In this document: positions 43,996-53,282 of the stretch, piece after piece | How positions within the stretch are numbered: the first letter of the stretch is position 1 | Layout: each line of letters starts with the position of its first letter | Source: Mesorhizobium sp. ORS 3324 | GTDB taxonomy: Bacteria; Pseudomonadota; Alphaproteobacteria; Rhizobiales; Rhizobiaceae | NCBI GenBank assembly: GCA_000824825.2 | Contig: LM655199.1 | Coordinates: forward strand, 62,001-126,000 | DNA length: 64,000 nt | Direction of reading: 5' to 3' | The notes under the pieces: model-generated | The model's input: the letters and a program-made list of their open reading frames with translations, nothing else | Database searches by the model: none | Told to the model about the DNA's origin: nothing | Program-made: the position numbers and the translations under genes

Positions 43996-44377
43996 TGTTC
44001 GTCATCTGATCGCCGAGCAGTTGGATGTTCTTGCCTTCTGCCTTCACGTCCATCGAGCCGGGCGCAACGAACTCGGTCTTTCCTTGCGTGGTCGACGATA
44101 CTACGCCGCCGCCGGTGCCTTGGCTCGCCACATCAGGCGACGGCGCGCTCATGTAGTAGCTGCCCTTGATAGCGATCTTCTTGCCTTCGATCTTGACCGT
44201 TGACGTGGCGTCCGACAACCTGTCGGCGGAGCGGCCGAAATTCGGCAGCGGAACTGGCACAAACGGCGCCGGCGGTCCCGGCATCTTGCATACGTTGGGC
44301 ACGTCCGCAGGCGCCATATCCATGCTTCCCTCGGTTACCGGCGTCTTAGGTGGATTGACCCCAACGGAAACCATCAC
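43985..44377 (-). CDS. DUF4150 PAAR-like tip protein
   Basis: 130 residues. The sequence VSVGVNPPKTPVTEGSMDMA, then PDVPNVCKMPGPPAPFVPVP and PNFGRS, is the DUF4150 (PAAR-like) domain. The C-terminal part ends VDVKAEGKNIQLLGDQM-like (MDVKAEGKNIQLLGDQ). PAAR-like proteins form the sharp tip on VgrG and carry effectors. It is encoded directly before the candidate effector (11-base overlap) and directly after the ketosynthase-like gene (4-base overlap, ATGA). This places it at the centre of a loading module with DUF2169. The effector domain is separate rather than fused to it. Confidence 0.88.
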   Translation of the reverse strand: MMVSVGVNPPKTPVTEGSMDMAPADVPNVCKMPGPPAPFVPVPLPNFGRSADRLSDATSTVKIEGKKIAIKGSYYMSAPSPDVASQGTGGGVVSSTTQGKTEFVAPGSMDVKAEGKNIQLLGDQMTNNGS

Positions 44378-45474
44378 GCAGCCTTCCTTGGTGGGTTGGT
44401 AGGAAAGTCAAGCAGCGTAACCGCCCGCTGGCCGCCCTCGGAACTGGCCCAGAGCGCCGCCCGCGAGCCGTGACTGTAACCCTTGCTGGCGGCTGCGTGG
44501 GCGAGCGCCGCGAACAGGGGACCCGACGCCGCGCCGACATCGCCCCAGCAGTCGGCGGGATGCAGATAGTGGGTTGCGTCATCTGAAAGATGCTGAACTC
44601 GCAGGATTGCATAGACCAGCTCCTCGCTGCGGTAACGTTGCCCATTGAGATCGCAATAGGTATCAGTGATCTTGCGTCGGTCCCGGTCGATGGCGGGGCC
44701 AAGTCCAAGGAAGGCGGAACTCAGACCCTCGCCGACGCAAACCTCCCCCTCGCCGTGCCGCTTAATCGTAATCCGCTCGGGCGCGGTGCTGACTGCGGTC
44801 AGCCGGCCCAAGAGTTCCAGTCCCAGTTCTGATATCAGATTTCTGCGCGCCAGCAGGCAGGCGCCGGCCGCTTCTCCGGGGAAGAAGCCGTCTCGATTCA
44901 CCTCGGATTTGAGTTGCCCCGTTTCATCCATCCATTCCAGCGTTTGGTACTCCTGATAGGAATCCACGCCTGCTACCACCGCCAGATCCGTCTTGCCCTC
45001 ATCGATCGCCTTGGCGGCGACCCCAAACGCAAGCATCCCGGCAGCGTGTCCGTTGGCCAAGTACTGCACGCGTAGGTTTGTCGAGCCGAATCGTCCCATC
45101 ACGGCACGGCCGAGCATTTCGCCGACACCGTCCGGCAACCCCGGCCGCGGCTCCGGCGCACCGATGATCAGGAGCGTTCTCAGACCGGTGGCTGAAAGCG
45201 CCGCCGCTTCCGGCAGTTGCAGCAGCGTCGAAAGCAACAGTTCCTTCATACGGTCTGCCACCGGCATATCAGGACCCATGACCGCATCCTGTGCCAGACG
45301 TATGGGCTCGCCATTGCGGTCGACGAAAAACGGGTGCTCTGAGATTGCTGATATGCCCGCCCGCACCGCCGCTGCTGCGCTTTCGGCGCGCAGGCCAACC
45401 GGAGTGCGCGCTGCAAGGCCGGCCAGCCCGATTGGCGTCTGAGGGAAATATACTGCGACGTTTGGCGTGGACAT
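44374..45474 (-). CDS. Ketosynthase-fold protein of the T6SS effector cassette, catalytic Cys not seen
   Basis: 366 residues with the thiolase/beta-ketoacyl-synthase fold: DLAVVAGVDSYQ, then VNRDGFFPGEAAGACLLA (KS-like DGF-x-GE-x-AG) and HPADCWGDVGAASGP (KS-like GHxxGAAG). Where active synthases have their nucleophilic cysteine (ACxTG), this protein reads YLANGHAAGM (138-147), so the Cys appears replaced. The GH of the last histidine motif is also changed to CWGDVG. It is therefore probably not a condensing enzyme. It lies between the DUF2169 and DUF4150 genes, a recurrent position for such proteins. A role as a scaffold or acyl-binding adaptor for effector loading is inferred. Confidence 0.75.
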   Translation of the reverse strand: MSTPNVAVYFPQTPIGLAGLAARTPVGLRAESAAAAVRAGISAISEHPFFVDRNGEPIRLAQDAVMGPDMPVADRMKELLLSTLLQLPEAAALSATGLRTLLIIGAPEPRPGLPDGVGEMLGRAVMGRFGSTNLRVQYLANGHAAGMLAFGVAAKAIDEGKTDLAVVAGVDSYQEYQTLEWMDETGQLKSEVNRDGFFPGEAAGACLLARRNLISELGLELLGRLTAVSTAPERITIKRHGEGEVCVGEGLSSAFLGLGPAIDRDRRKITDTYCDLNGQRYRSEELVYAILRVQHLSDDATHYLHPADCWGDVGAASGPLFAALAHAAASKGYSHGSRAALWASSEGGQRAVTLLDFPTNPPRKAA

Positions 45475-45484
45475 CGTTATTCCA

Positions 45485-46504
45485 TCACATCAGCTTTTTC
45501 AGGCGGACAGAGGTTTGATCGAGATAGTCGATGTCCCTGTTGCACACGAGCGAGCTTTGCCAAGCCATAATCACGCGCGAATTATCCGGCTCTAGGATCA
45601 CGGTCGCCAGCGTGCCTCGGGTGTGAACCGTCTCGCCCTTGATGCGCGTGGTGAAGCCGAACACCATTCGCGGCAGATGGAAGCGCATTGGGCCGTCCGG
45701 CGAGAGATTAATGAGCTGTACGGGCTCGCCGCCGCGCAGGTAGCCCGCGACCTGTTGATCGCGCGGCGCGCAGCAATAGTAGTGGGGATCGAGATCTTCC
45801 GCCCAGAGCGGAAAGCGAGTCTTCTGCCAAGCCTCGTCGTAGGTGCCGGCCAGTTCCCGGCGCGGCGACCAATGACAGGCCACGGCGTTGAAGCCGGCTG
45901 GTGCGGGGCGGCTAGCGACCGAAGAAACCAGGTCTGCCGGATCTTCGACATTGGGAAGCGGCCGCCCGAGACAACCATTTGGGTTGGAAATGAAGCCCTG
46001 CCCGACCGGATTCCTCGCCTCCAGTCGATGATCTTTCGGATCGTTAGCAGTGCGATCCCAGCCACCGAATGCGTATTCATACCGAATCGGCATTTTGACG
46101 AACGGGTCTGGGCTCGCAATGACGCGCTGTCCGCCGAGGTTCACCGTCCACCAGCGATTGCCGAACACCCGCAGGCGCTTCTGCACCGGTCCAACCTGAA
46201 ATCCAACATCGAGCTCGGGGGTCGGTCTGCCCTTCGGCGACCAGGCAGTGCCATTGACAAGCACGTCCGTGCAGGGCTTCACTCCAAAAAAATCGGCCTC
46301 ATAGATCAGGCTTTTTTCGTAGTCGCCGTCTAAAGGCTGCCCCTGTATGAATGGCGGCACTTGGTTCTCCGAGGGGCGCGTGTTTCCGTCTGGCAGTATG
46401 TCGAAGGTGGCTTTCACGCAGACCAGCCAGATCTTGTTCGCGGCCTTGTCCTGAACCCAGCTTCCCATGGCCGGGAATCCTGTACCGTTGGATACGGCCC
46501 ACAT
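45485..46504 (-). CDS. DUF2169 T6SS effector adaptor
   Basis: 339 residues from the ATG at 46504; the longer frame to 46597 overlaps tagF. It contains the DUF2169 pattern: N-terminal WAVSNGTGFPAMGSWVQDKA, central YEYAFGGWDRTANDPKDHRL followed by RNPVGQGF, and NVEDPADL. DUF2169 proteins are effector adaptors; in Agrobacterium tumefaciens the DUF2169 protein of the Tde2 locus is needed to load that effector with its PAAR protein on VgrG. Start and the tagF stop share one base (TGATG), suggesting reinitiation. It is the first gene of the cassette with relaxed codon use, in contrast to tagF. Confidence 0.9.
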   Translation of the reverse strand: MWAVSNGTGFPAMGSWVQDKAANKIWLVCVKATFDILPDGNTRPSENQVPPFIQGQPLDGDYEKSLIYEADFFGVKPCTDVLVNGTAWSPKGRPTPELDVGFQVGPVQKRLRVFGNRWWTVNLGGQRVIASPDPFVKMPIRYEYAFGGWDRTANDPKDHRLEARNPVGQGFISNPNGCLGRPLPNVEDPADLVSSVASRPAPAGFNAVACHWSPRRELAGTYDEAWQKTRFPLWAEDLDPHYYCCAPRDQQVAGYLRGGEPVQLINLSPDGPMRFHLPRMVFGFTTRIKGETVHTRGTLATVILEPDNSRVIMAWQSSLVCNRDIDYLDQTSVRLKKLM

Positions 46505-47031
46505 CAGCTGGTCTCCCAGCTCGCGGCGAAGATCTGCTCCAGCGCCGGCTGCGGCGCCTGCGGATCGACGTCGAAAATATCCGTGCGCGCTGTCCACATG
46601 ACGAGGTGGTCGACGATATCTCCATCCTCATGGACAGGTGGCGCGGGCAGGGCCGTCAGGGTGACATCCAATTCGTCGGGCGTAAGCTCACCGCGTTGCG
46701 CCTTGAAGGCCGCGTTCTCGATGCTGTCGAACCAGCCGTCGGAATAAGCGAGCTTCAGCGGCGCCGCGGCAAGCCGTGCGACGACGCTGAGCGGGAACCG
46801 TCGGCCAACCCTGTCGGCGCTCTGCACGATGATGCCGGCCGAGATGCCAAGGAAGGCCGGGCCGGCGAGGAAGCGCAGTGCGGTATCCGTAGGCCAGGGT
46901 TCGAGGCTAAACAGCGGCACCATGTGCTGGGCCAGCCAGCGGTCCCAGATACGCACGAAGTCGCCCGGCAGCCGCCGCGTCACGAAATCGCCGGTGGCGG
47001 GCATCTTGCCGTAGAAGCCGGGCACATTCAT
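46504..47031 (-). CDS. tagF: TagF, T6SS posttranslational repressor
   Basis: 175 residues from the ATG at 47031 that overlaps the tssM stop (ATGA); an ATG at 47046 is an alternative. The N-terminus NVPGFYGKMPATGDFVTRRL and the motifs IWDRWL and DRVGRRFPLSV are diagnostic of TagF. TagF restrains T6SS firing and works alongside the PpkA-PppA-Fha pathway. In Agrobacterium it is fused to PppA, while here PppA is a separate protein encoded 17 kb away. It closes the core structural operon before the effector cassette begins. Confidence 0.9.
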   Translation of the reverse strand: MNVPGFYGKMPATGDFVTRRLPGDFVRIWDRWLAQHMVPLFSLEPWPTDTALRFLAGPAFLGISAGIIVQSADRVGRRFPLSVVARLAAAPLKLAYSDGWFDSIENAAFKAQRGELTPDELDVTLTALPAPPVHEDGDIVDHLVMWTARTDIFDVDPQAPQPALEQIFAASWETS

Positions 47032-50000
47032 ATCTGCGGCGGACATGTGAACTTCTTGAACATCTCGAGCGTGTAGGGGTTCTCGACGCTGGCCGCCTTG
47101 AGCTCGAAATCGGCATACATGCCTTTCGTGCCGAGGCGCAGAGTGTAGACGTCGGTGAGCTTGGTCCCGGCGAACTTGCCGCCGCGCAGCATCCTCAGCC
47201 ATGCCCAGCTGCCGGTCTCGTTGAGCATCACCTCGGGCGAGCCGTCGACCGGCTGGAAGGCGAGCGAGATCACGCCGGTGCCGTCCTTGCCGGGCCAAGT
47301 CATCGGCTGCGGGCGGGTCGCGTTGTTGTAGTAGACGAGGTTCTGGCCATCGAGATTGAGCGTCACGCGCGCCACGTTGGGCGAAAGGTCCTTGGGCTCC
47401 AACGTGAAGTTCATCACCGGGCCGGTGCCGCCGGGGAACAGGTCGTCGCGGATGTGCCGTGCCTGCTCGAACGCCGCCAGCGCGGCTGCGTCGAGGCCGA
47501 AATCGGCGCGCCATTTCCACGGCTCGCTGGCAGTGTCGACATAGTTGATCAGATGGTCGTTGATGAAGGCGTCGATCAGCCCGGCGGGACCGAAGAGCCG
47601 CTGGAAGTCGCGCACATTGACGTCCACCGCGCTGTCGGGGCTGAAGGGATAGCGGTTGTTGAGCGCCGCCTGGCAGAAGGGCAGGATGTCGGCGCGCCAG
47701 ATGGCGTTGAGCTCGTTGGTGACGGCCTTCTGCGACAGGCCGCTGGTGTCGCCGGCAACGCCGCCCAGCCAGTCGTTGATCGGCGAGGGCAGGATCTGCG
47801 CCTGTCTTGCCACCGCGCCCGTCAGCTCGGCGAGGCCGCCCTGCTTCTTGATGGCGTCCTGCGGGTCGGGATTGGCGGTCACCGTCTGCAGCACGTTGGA
47901 CAGCGCCGTCAGCGCCACCACGGCCGCATCGAGCGCCGGCGGCTGGCCGTCGACCTGGGCAATGGTGCCCTTCAGCGGCTTGAAATGCTCGGCCACCAGG
48001 CTGCCGGTCATGTCGACCTGGTTGGCGCCGCCAGCGCGCGGCAAAAGCTTTGCTCCGGTCGTCACCACCTTGCCAAGCTTGCCGAGCTTGGAGAGCAGCT
48101 TGGAGCCGGTCTTGGCGGCGCCGCCGCTCTTGTCGTCGGCCGGCGCCTCGTCGGACCGGGTGAGATCGAGTTCCTGCACGACCGCGGTCAGCAGCCGCTT
48201 CAGCGCCGAATCGGCGCTCGAAAGGTCCTTGAGGTTTTCGCTGGCGACGTTGAGGTCGGTCAGCGGCGCCAGCCGCATGTCGCGCAGGAAGCTGTCCCAC
48301 TGCGCGATATAGTCGTCATAGTAGAGCTTCAGGATATCCTCTGACAGCGCCGACACCGAGGTCTCCGAATTCTCCGAGCAGCCGCCGGCAAACACCGCGC
48401 GATCGAGTGCCGCCTGCGCGGCCACATCCTCGACCCGGTCAAGGATCGCGTCATGGAAGCCGGCATAGGTATAGGCGCCGGGAACGCCGACGCGCAGCGT
48501 CTTGTCGGAGCGGCGCGCGAACACTTTCGCGCCGTTGGGACCGGCGAAGTTGGCAGGGACCCATTCCTTGACTGCGGCCACTTCCGGATCGGTGAGCAAC
48601 TGCTTGTAGGCGCGCTCCGGCAGCGAGATCGTGCACACAGTCTTCAGCGCCTCGGCGACCAGCTCCTTGTCCGGCGCGATGTAGCTGTCGTCGACCGCCA
48701 TGCGGCGGATCGCGGCAAGCTGATGCTCTTCGGCGTCGGCGGTCGGGAATGGCGGGGCGGGCGCGAATTGCGGCAGGCTGTTCACCCACCAGTTCTGCAC
48801 GAAGTCGGTGTCCATCTGCGACAGGCCGGTCATCATGCGATAGGTCTTGAGCGCGCCGAGCATGAAATCCGGATCGCGGATCTGCCGCCACATCGTCGCT
48901 TCGAGCAGCGCCACCATATGCGGCTCGAGCACGTTGCGCAGCGCATGCTCGTAGGTGTCGGTCTGGGCGCGCACGAGCTCGGCAGAAGCGGTCGGCCCGA
49001 GCAGGTTGTGCGCAGCGTCCGGCGGCGTCGTGCGCGCCGTCGCCACAGCATCCATCGCCGCCAGCGCTCCATCCATCGTCGGCTGCTCCACCGATGCCGG
49101 CGTGGCGGAAACGTCGGTCAGCGGCGCCTGCAGCGCCTCGAACTGGCCGGCCTGCTCGGTGACCGCATTGCGGTTGTCGAGATAGGACCAGGTGAACAAT
49201 CCGACAGCGAGCAGGGCAGCGAGCGCGCTGGCGGCGGCCGCACCCCGCCAGATCCAGGCGCGGCGGCGTTGCGCCAGCGGATCGAACGTACCGAGGCCGG
49301 CCTCCTTGAAGATGACTTCGGTCAAGAGATTCTTGAGGAAGAAGCTGCGTTTCTCGACGCGCGGCGCCAGCATCGCGCGGCGCGGCGGCAGCCCGAAGGA
49401 GGAAGACAGCGCCGCCGTCAGCCGGTCGATCGGCGCGCCCTCCTGCGTCGCCGAGGTCAGATAGAGGCCGCGCAGCCAGGCTGCTTCCTCGTAGCGGCTT
49501 TCGCCGAACATCGCCTCGATCAGCACCTGGATCGGCTCGGAGAGGCTGGCGAGCTGCGCCGGGAAGCGGAAGATCTCGGCGCGCGCGCCAAGCTTGTCCT
49601 CGTCCTCAAGCCGCGGCACCAGCCGACGCTCGAGCTCAGCCGCGAGCGTGGCGATTTCCTTTTCGATGGTCTTGGCGTCGACGCGGGCATCGAGCGCAAA
49701 CGTCGTCCCCCACACCTGTTCGCGGGCAGTGGTCGACAAGCCGCCGAAGAAGGCTTCGAACCCCTTGATCAGATCGGCCTTGGTCAGCATCAGGTAGACC
49801 GGCAGCCGGATTTCGAGGCGGTCGTTCAGTTCCGCCAGCCGGCGGCGGATCTTGCGACCATGCGCCTTGATCGCGTCGTCGCCTTCCGAGAGCGTGTCGA
49901 TGGAGAGCGCGACGATGACGCCGTTCAACGCCCGCCGGCCCCGATGCTTCTTGAGCAGGTCGAGGAAACCAAGCCATTCGGTGGCGTCGACATCGGGCTG

Positions 50001-50570
50001 GCTCTCCTGCTGCACGTAGCGGCCGGCGGTGTCGATCAGCACCGCGGTCTCCGAGAAGAACCAGTCGCAGTTGCGCGTGCCGCCGACGCCCTGCAGATCG
50101 TCGGTGAGGTCGATCGGGAAATTGAGGCCGGACTGCCGCAGCGCCGTCGTCTTGCCGGTGGCCGGCGGTCCGACGATCACATACCACGGCATCTCGCGCA
50201 GGAATTTTCTGCCGCCGAGCTTGCGCCGCTTGAGCTCCGCCATCACCTCGGCGAACTTGGCGCCGACGGCGGCGACGCTCTCCTCGCCGGGGGTAAGCTG
50301 CTTTTCCTGCACGGGTGCCGCGATCTCGGCGACGAACATGCGGTTGGCGCGGATCGCGCGGCGCTGCGCGATGATCAGCCAGATCAGCCACAGGATGATG
50401 AGCCCGGCGACGATGGCGATGCGCACATTGTCGGCTTCGAACGGCGCGTAAGGGCCGACCTGGACGATCGGGCCGAACACCCAGATCAGGAGCGAAAGCA
50501 GCGCGATGCCGATCAGCGTCCAAAGGAAGCGCGATGTGAGAACCGCCCAGAGGAAGCGCAGGATGAACAT
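47028..50570 (-). CDS. tssM: TssM (IcmF) inner-membrane protein, core copy
   Basis: 1180 residues. N-terminal membrane helices lie at about 12-34 and 50-68. The cytosolic domain has Walker A GPPATGKTT (134-142) and Walker B VLIDTAGRY (178-186). A further membrane helix lies near 430-450, followed by the long periplasmic part. The C-terminal residues should contact TssJ. The gene is preceded by tssJ, tssK and tssL in the order usual for Imp-type clusters, so this is the canonical TssM. It is only distantly similar to the copy at 29904 (for instance ATGK against AGAGK in the loop region). Confidence 0.95.
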   Translation of the reverse strand: MFILRFLWAVLTSRFLWTLIGIALLSLLIWVFGPIVQVGPYAPFEADNVRIAIVAGLIILWLIWLIIAQRRAIRANRMFVAEIAAPVQEKQLTPGEESVAAVGAKFAEVMAELKRRKLGGRKFLREMPWYVIVGPPATGKTTALRQSGLNFPIDLTDDLQGVGGTRNCDWFFSETAVLIDTAGRYVQQESQPDVDATEWLGFLDLLKKHRGRRALNGVIVALSIDTLSEGDDAIKAHGRKIRRRLAELNDRLEIRLPVYLMLTKADLIKGFEAFFGGLSTTAREQVWGTTFALDARVDAKTIEKEIATLAAELERRLVPRLEDEDKLGARAEIFRFPAQLASLSEPIQVLIEAMFGESRYEEAAWLRGLYLTSATQEGAPIDRLTAALSSSFGLPPRRAMLAPRVEKRSFFLKNLLTEVIFKEAGLGTFDPLAQRRRAWIWRGAAAASALAALLAVGLFTWSYLDNRNAVTEQAGQFEALQAPLTDVSATPASVEQPTMDGALAAMDAVATARTTPPDAAHNLLGPTASAELVRAQTDTYEHALRNVLEPHMVALLEATMWRQIRDPDFMLGALKTYRMMTGLSQMDTDFVQNWWVNSLPQFAPAPPFPTADAEEHQLAAIRRMAVDDSYIAPDKELVAEALKTVCTISLPERAYKQLLTDPEVAAVKEWVPANFAGPNGAKVFARRSDKTLRVGVPGAYTYAGFHDAILDRVEDVAAQAALDRAVFAGGCSENSETSVSALSEDILKLYYDDYIAQWDSFLRDMRLAPLTDLNVASENLKDLSSADSALKRLLTAVVQELDLTRSDEAPADDKSGGAAKTGSKLLSKLGKLGKVVTTGAKLLPRAGGANQVDMTGSLVAEHFKPLKGTIAQVDGQPPALDAAVVALTALSNVLQTVTANPDPQDAIKKQGGLAELTGAVARQAQILPSPINDWLGGVAGDTSGLSQKAVTNELNAIWRADILPFCQAALNNRYPFSPDSAVDVNVRDFQRLFGPAGLIDAFINDHLINYVDTASEPWKWRADFGLDAAALAAFEQARHIRDDLFPGGTGPVMNFTLEPKDLSPNVARVTLNLDGQNLVYYNNATRPQPMTWPGKDGTGVISLAFQPVDGSPEVMLNETGSWAWLRMLRGGKFAGTKLTDVYTLRLGTKGMYADFELKAASVENPYTLEMFKKFTCPPQI

Positions 50571-50571
50571 C

Positions 50572-51906
50572 TCAGAGCCTCTTCTCGACCAGCACCTCGA
50601 CGCGCCGGTTGAGCGCCCGGCCTTCGCGCGTCGAGTTGTCGGCCACCGGATCGGTCTCCGCGCGGCCTTTGGAATGGATGCGCTCCTGCGGCACGCCGGA
50701 TTGCACCAGAAGGTTGGCTATGGTCTCGGCACGCGCTTCCGAAAGCCGCTGGTTGGTCGATAGCGGATTGGATTTCTGCAGGCGCACATTGTCGGTATGG
50801 CCGACGACGGTGATGTTCCCGATCAGCTCCTTATTGGCGAGGATCACCTTGGCGATCGACTCGACCAGCGGCTCGTAGCCTTCGGTGAGCGTTGCCCGTG
50901 ACGATTGGAACAGTTCGGGGTTGGAAGACTGGATGATGAGCTTGGCCAGCGAAACGCTCTCGGTGCCGCTCAGCGCCCCCTTGAGGCTATCCGGCGCCTC
51001 GGCCTTGAATTCCGGCAGCAGTGCGAAATCGACCGGTTCCGGCTGCGGCGCCTCGGGTTCGGGCGCGTCGACCTTGGGCGCGGCGCGGACGACGTCCGCG
51101 CGCTGCGGCGGCGGCAGCGTGCGCACCAGGGCGGAGAGCTCGACCGCCTGGCTGCTCAGCCCCATGGAAAGACCGACATGGGTCGCGGCGGCGATGACCA
51201 CCGCCGCAAGCGCCATCACCCAGATCGGCACGATGAAGCGTTGCGGCTCGTCGGAAGCCACGACACCCTTCCAGCGCGGCGACAGCGGCGCGTCCTCGGC
51301 GTCGGCGTTGCGCAGGAAGCGCGCCGCCGCCACCCGGACCGCATTCAGCGAGCGGTCGCCGGCGCGGCCGGGCACGCGGTATTTGCCGCGGAAGCCGAGC
51401 GCCAGGCAGTAATATTGCAGCTCCAGCAACTCGCGGTCGCGGTTCGGGTGCCGCTCCAATTCGTCGAGGCGCGAGAAGAACTGCGTGCCGGCATCGACAT
51501 CGCCGCGCAGCATGACCACCAGCGGCTGGCGCGGCCATGCGCTGGCGCCGCCCCATGGCGTGTTGAGTGCGAGGTCGTCGAGCAGCGCCGCCACCGCCCA
51601 GGCGGCCTGGTCCGCCCGTTCCAGCGACGAGCCCGCGGCCATCGCCGCATCGCGCGCCCGCACCAGCTCGTCGAGCAGGCGCGTGCGCAGCACTTCCGGA
51701 TTCTCGGGCGCCAGCGCGCTTTCGAGCTCCGGCGCGAATTCGAGCAGCGGTGCGAAGGTGTTGATCAGCGTGTTGGGATGGGCGCGCGCCCGCTTCACCG
51801 GCGCGCCCGGCGTCAGCGGCGCCATCGGCCGGGGCGCGGCGCCCGTCAGCCGGATGCGCGTGCGTTCGCGATCCTCCGACAGTCCGAAAGGATCATCCCG
51901 GCTCAT
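50572..51906 (-). CDS. tssL: TssL (DotU) fused to OmpA domain, core copy
   Basis: 444 residues. The DotU domain occupies about 45-205 (HPNTLINTFAPLLEFAPELE onward). One membrane helix lies at about 220-245 (FIVPIWVMALAAVVIAAATH). The C-terminal OmpA peptidoglycan-binding domain contains ITVVGHTDNVRLQKSNPLS and GRALNRRVEVLVEKRL at the end. TssL forms the inner-membrane base with TssM. It lies 4 bases after tssK and almost abuts tssM. Confidence 0.95.
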   Translation of the reverse strand: MSRDDPFGLSEDRERTRIRLTGAAPRPMAPLTPGAPVKRARAHPNTLINTFAPLLEFAPELESALAPENPEVLRTRLLDELVRARDAAMAAGSSLERADQAAWAVAALLDDLALNTPWGGASAWPRQPLVVMLRGDVDAGTQFFSRLDELERHPNRDRELLELQYYCLALGFRGKYRVPGRAGDRSLNAVRVAAARFLRNADAEDAPLSPRWKGVVASDEPQRFIVPIWVMALAAVVIAAATHVGLSMGLSSQAVELSALVRTLPPPQRADVVRAAPKVDAPEPEAPQPEPVDFALLPEFKAEAPDSLKGALSGTESVSLAKLIIQSSNPELFQSSRATLTEGYEPLVESIAKVILANKELIGNITVVGHTDNVRLQKSNPLSTNQRLSEARAETIANLLVQSGVPQERIHSKGRAETDPVADNSTREGRALNRRVEVLVEKRL

Positions 51907-51910
51907 GGCC

Positions 51911-53245
51911 TCACCTGTTCACCGAATAGCAATCGACCTGCGGCTCGCTCGGCAGCACGCCGGAGACGCCGATCACGAAGCCGGGAGCGTCGAGCAGCGA
52001 GGCCCAGTGCTCGCTCTTCTGGTCCAACTCCAGGCAGAGCCGGTCGCCGTCATAAGGGATCTCGCGCGGCTGCGAATGCAGCGGCTTCAGCGGAATGCCT
52101 GGCAGGCGCGACTTCCACAGGCCTTCGAACTGGTCGGCCGACCCGACGGTTGCCTGGTTGACGAAGATCTTGCGCAGCGCGTCCTCCGACAGCTCGGACC
52201 CGACCCGGATGACGATTCGGCTGGCGACCAGAAGCTTCGGATTGTCGATGCGCACCTTCCAGACATTGGTCGCATGCCGCATGACCGGCAGCGCGCGCGA
52301 TTTCGGCTCGATATAGCGCAGGCTGAGGATGAGCGAGCGCAAGGCGTCGGCAAGCGCCATGTAGGCCGGCCCGGGCGCCATGTGGTCGTAGGCCGGCAGC
52401 TCGCCGAGCCGGCGTGAGCTGGAGCCGTAGGTCGCCATCTCGCCCGCAAGACCGGCAAGCTCGAGATAAAGCTCGGCCGGATGAAAGACATCCTGCGCCA
52501 GCATGTGCGCCAGCCGTGGGCGCGCCGCATTGGCAAGGTGGAGCATCAGCAGGTCCTCGACGCTGCGGCCGGGCCCGCCCATCACCATCTTGCCGTGCGC
52601 CTCGGCGATCTGGTCGAGGCCGGTGACGACCTCCTGCAGCAGCTGCCGGTACCAGGCGACCGCGCCTGTGATCAGGGTTGGCGGCAGGAAGCTATCGTCG
52701 AGCGAGACGCCGCCGTCGGCCCGAATGCCTTTGATGTCGGCGATCGGCAGCGCGGTGTAGCCGCCGACGGATTTGCCGGGCGCCAGCAGCACCGCCTGCG
52801 GCCGGGCGACCTCGATCTCTTCCGGATCGGCGCCGCCCTGCACGGCATCGTGCACCGAAACGATCTTGCCGTGGTAGCGCGCGCCGGTCGACGCGGCATG
52901 CGCCGGATCGAACCCGACGCCGCCGGGTGGTTCGAGCGGCAGGGCGACCAGAATCGGCCCGGCGCCGGTATCGGCCGTCACCGGCATCGGCTTCGGCGCG
53001 TCCATCAGCTCAGGGATGGAGAAGGGCGTGCCGTCCGGGAAAATACCCCGTGCCGATACGATCGACACCTGGCCGGCATCGAGCAGCGACTGATCGAGCG
53101 TCAGCTGCTGGAAGCCGAACGTATGGAGTTGCCCGGCCTGCAATGCGCCGCGCACCATCGTCTCGAAGAACCGGTCCTGCTGCTGGAAGTGCTGGGTTCT
53201 CAAGAAGAGACCCTCGGACCACAGCACCCTGTTTGCGTCGCTCAT
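51911..53245 (-). CDS. tssK: TssK baseplate-membrane complex connector
   Basis: 444 residues, standard for TssK. The N-terminus VLWSEGLFLRTQHFQQQDRF is diagnostic. TssK trimers connect the baseplate wedge (TssF, TssG, TssE) to the cytoplasmic parts of TssL and TssM. No membrane segment is present. It is encoded between tssJ (37 bases upstream) and tssL. Only one tssK exists in the window, so both TssL/TssM sets would have to share it if both build secretion machines. Confidence 0.95.
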   Translation of the reverse strand: MSDANRVLWSEGLFLRTQHFQQQDRFFETMVRGALQAGQLHTFGFQQLTLDQSLLDAGQVSIVSARGIFPDGTPFSIPELMDAPKPMPVTADTGAGPILVALPLEPPGGVGFDPAHAASTGARYHGKIVSVHDAVQGGADPEEIEVARPQAVLLAPGKSVGGYTALPIADIKGIRADGGVSLDDSFLPPTLITGAVAWYRQLLQEVVTGLDQIAEAHGKMVMGGPGRSVEDLLMLHLANAARPRLAHMLAQDVFHPAELYLELAGLAGEMATYGSSSRRLGELPAYDHMAPGPAYMALADALRSLILSLRYIEPKSRALPVMRHATNVWKVRIDNPKLLVASRIVIRVGSELSEDALRKIFVNQATVGSADQFEGLWKSRLPGIPLKPLHSQPREIPYDGDRLCLELDQKSEHWASLLDAPGFVIGVSGVLPSEPQVDCYSVNR

Positions 53246-53282
53246 GCCACTGCTCTCTGCACTGCCATCAATTGTCTCGCTG

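Noticed and set aside
46504-48300. 598-codon version of TagF
   Set aside because: The upstream part is an alternative frame of tssM. The ATGA overlap at 47031 and the TagF N-terminal motif fix the start.
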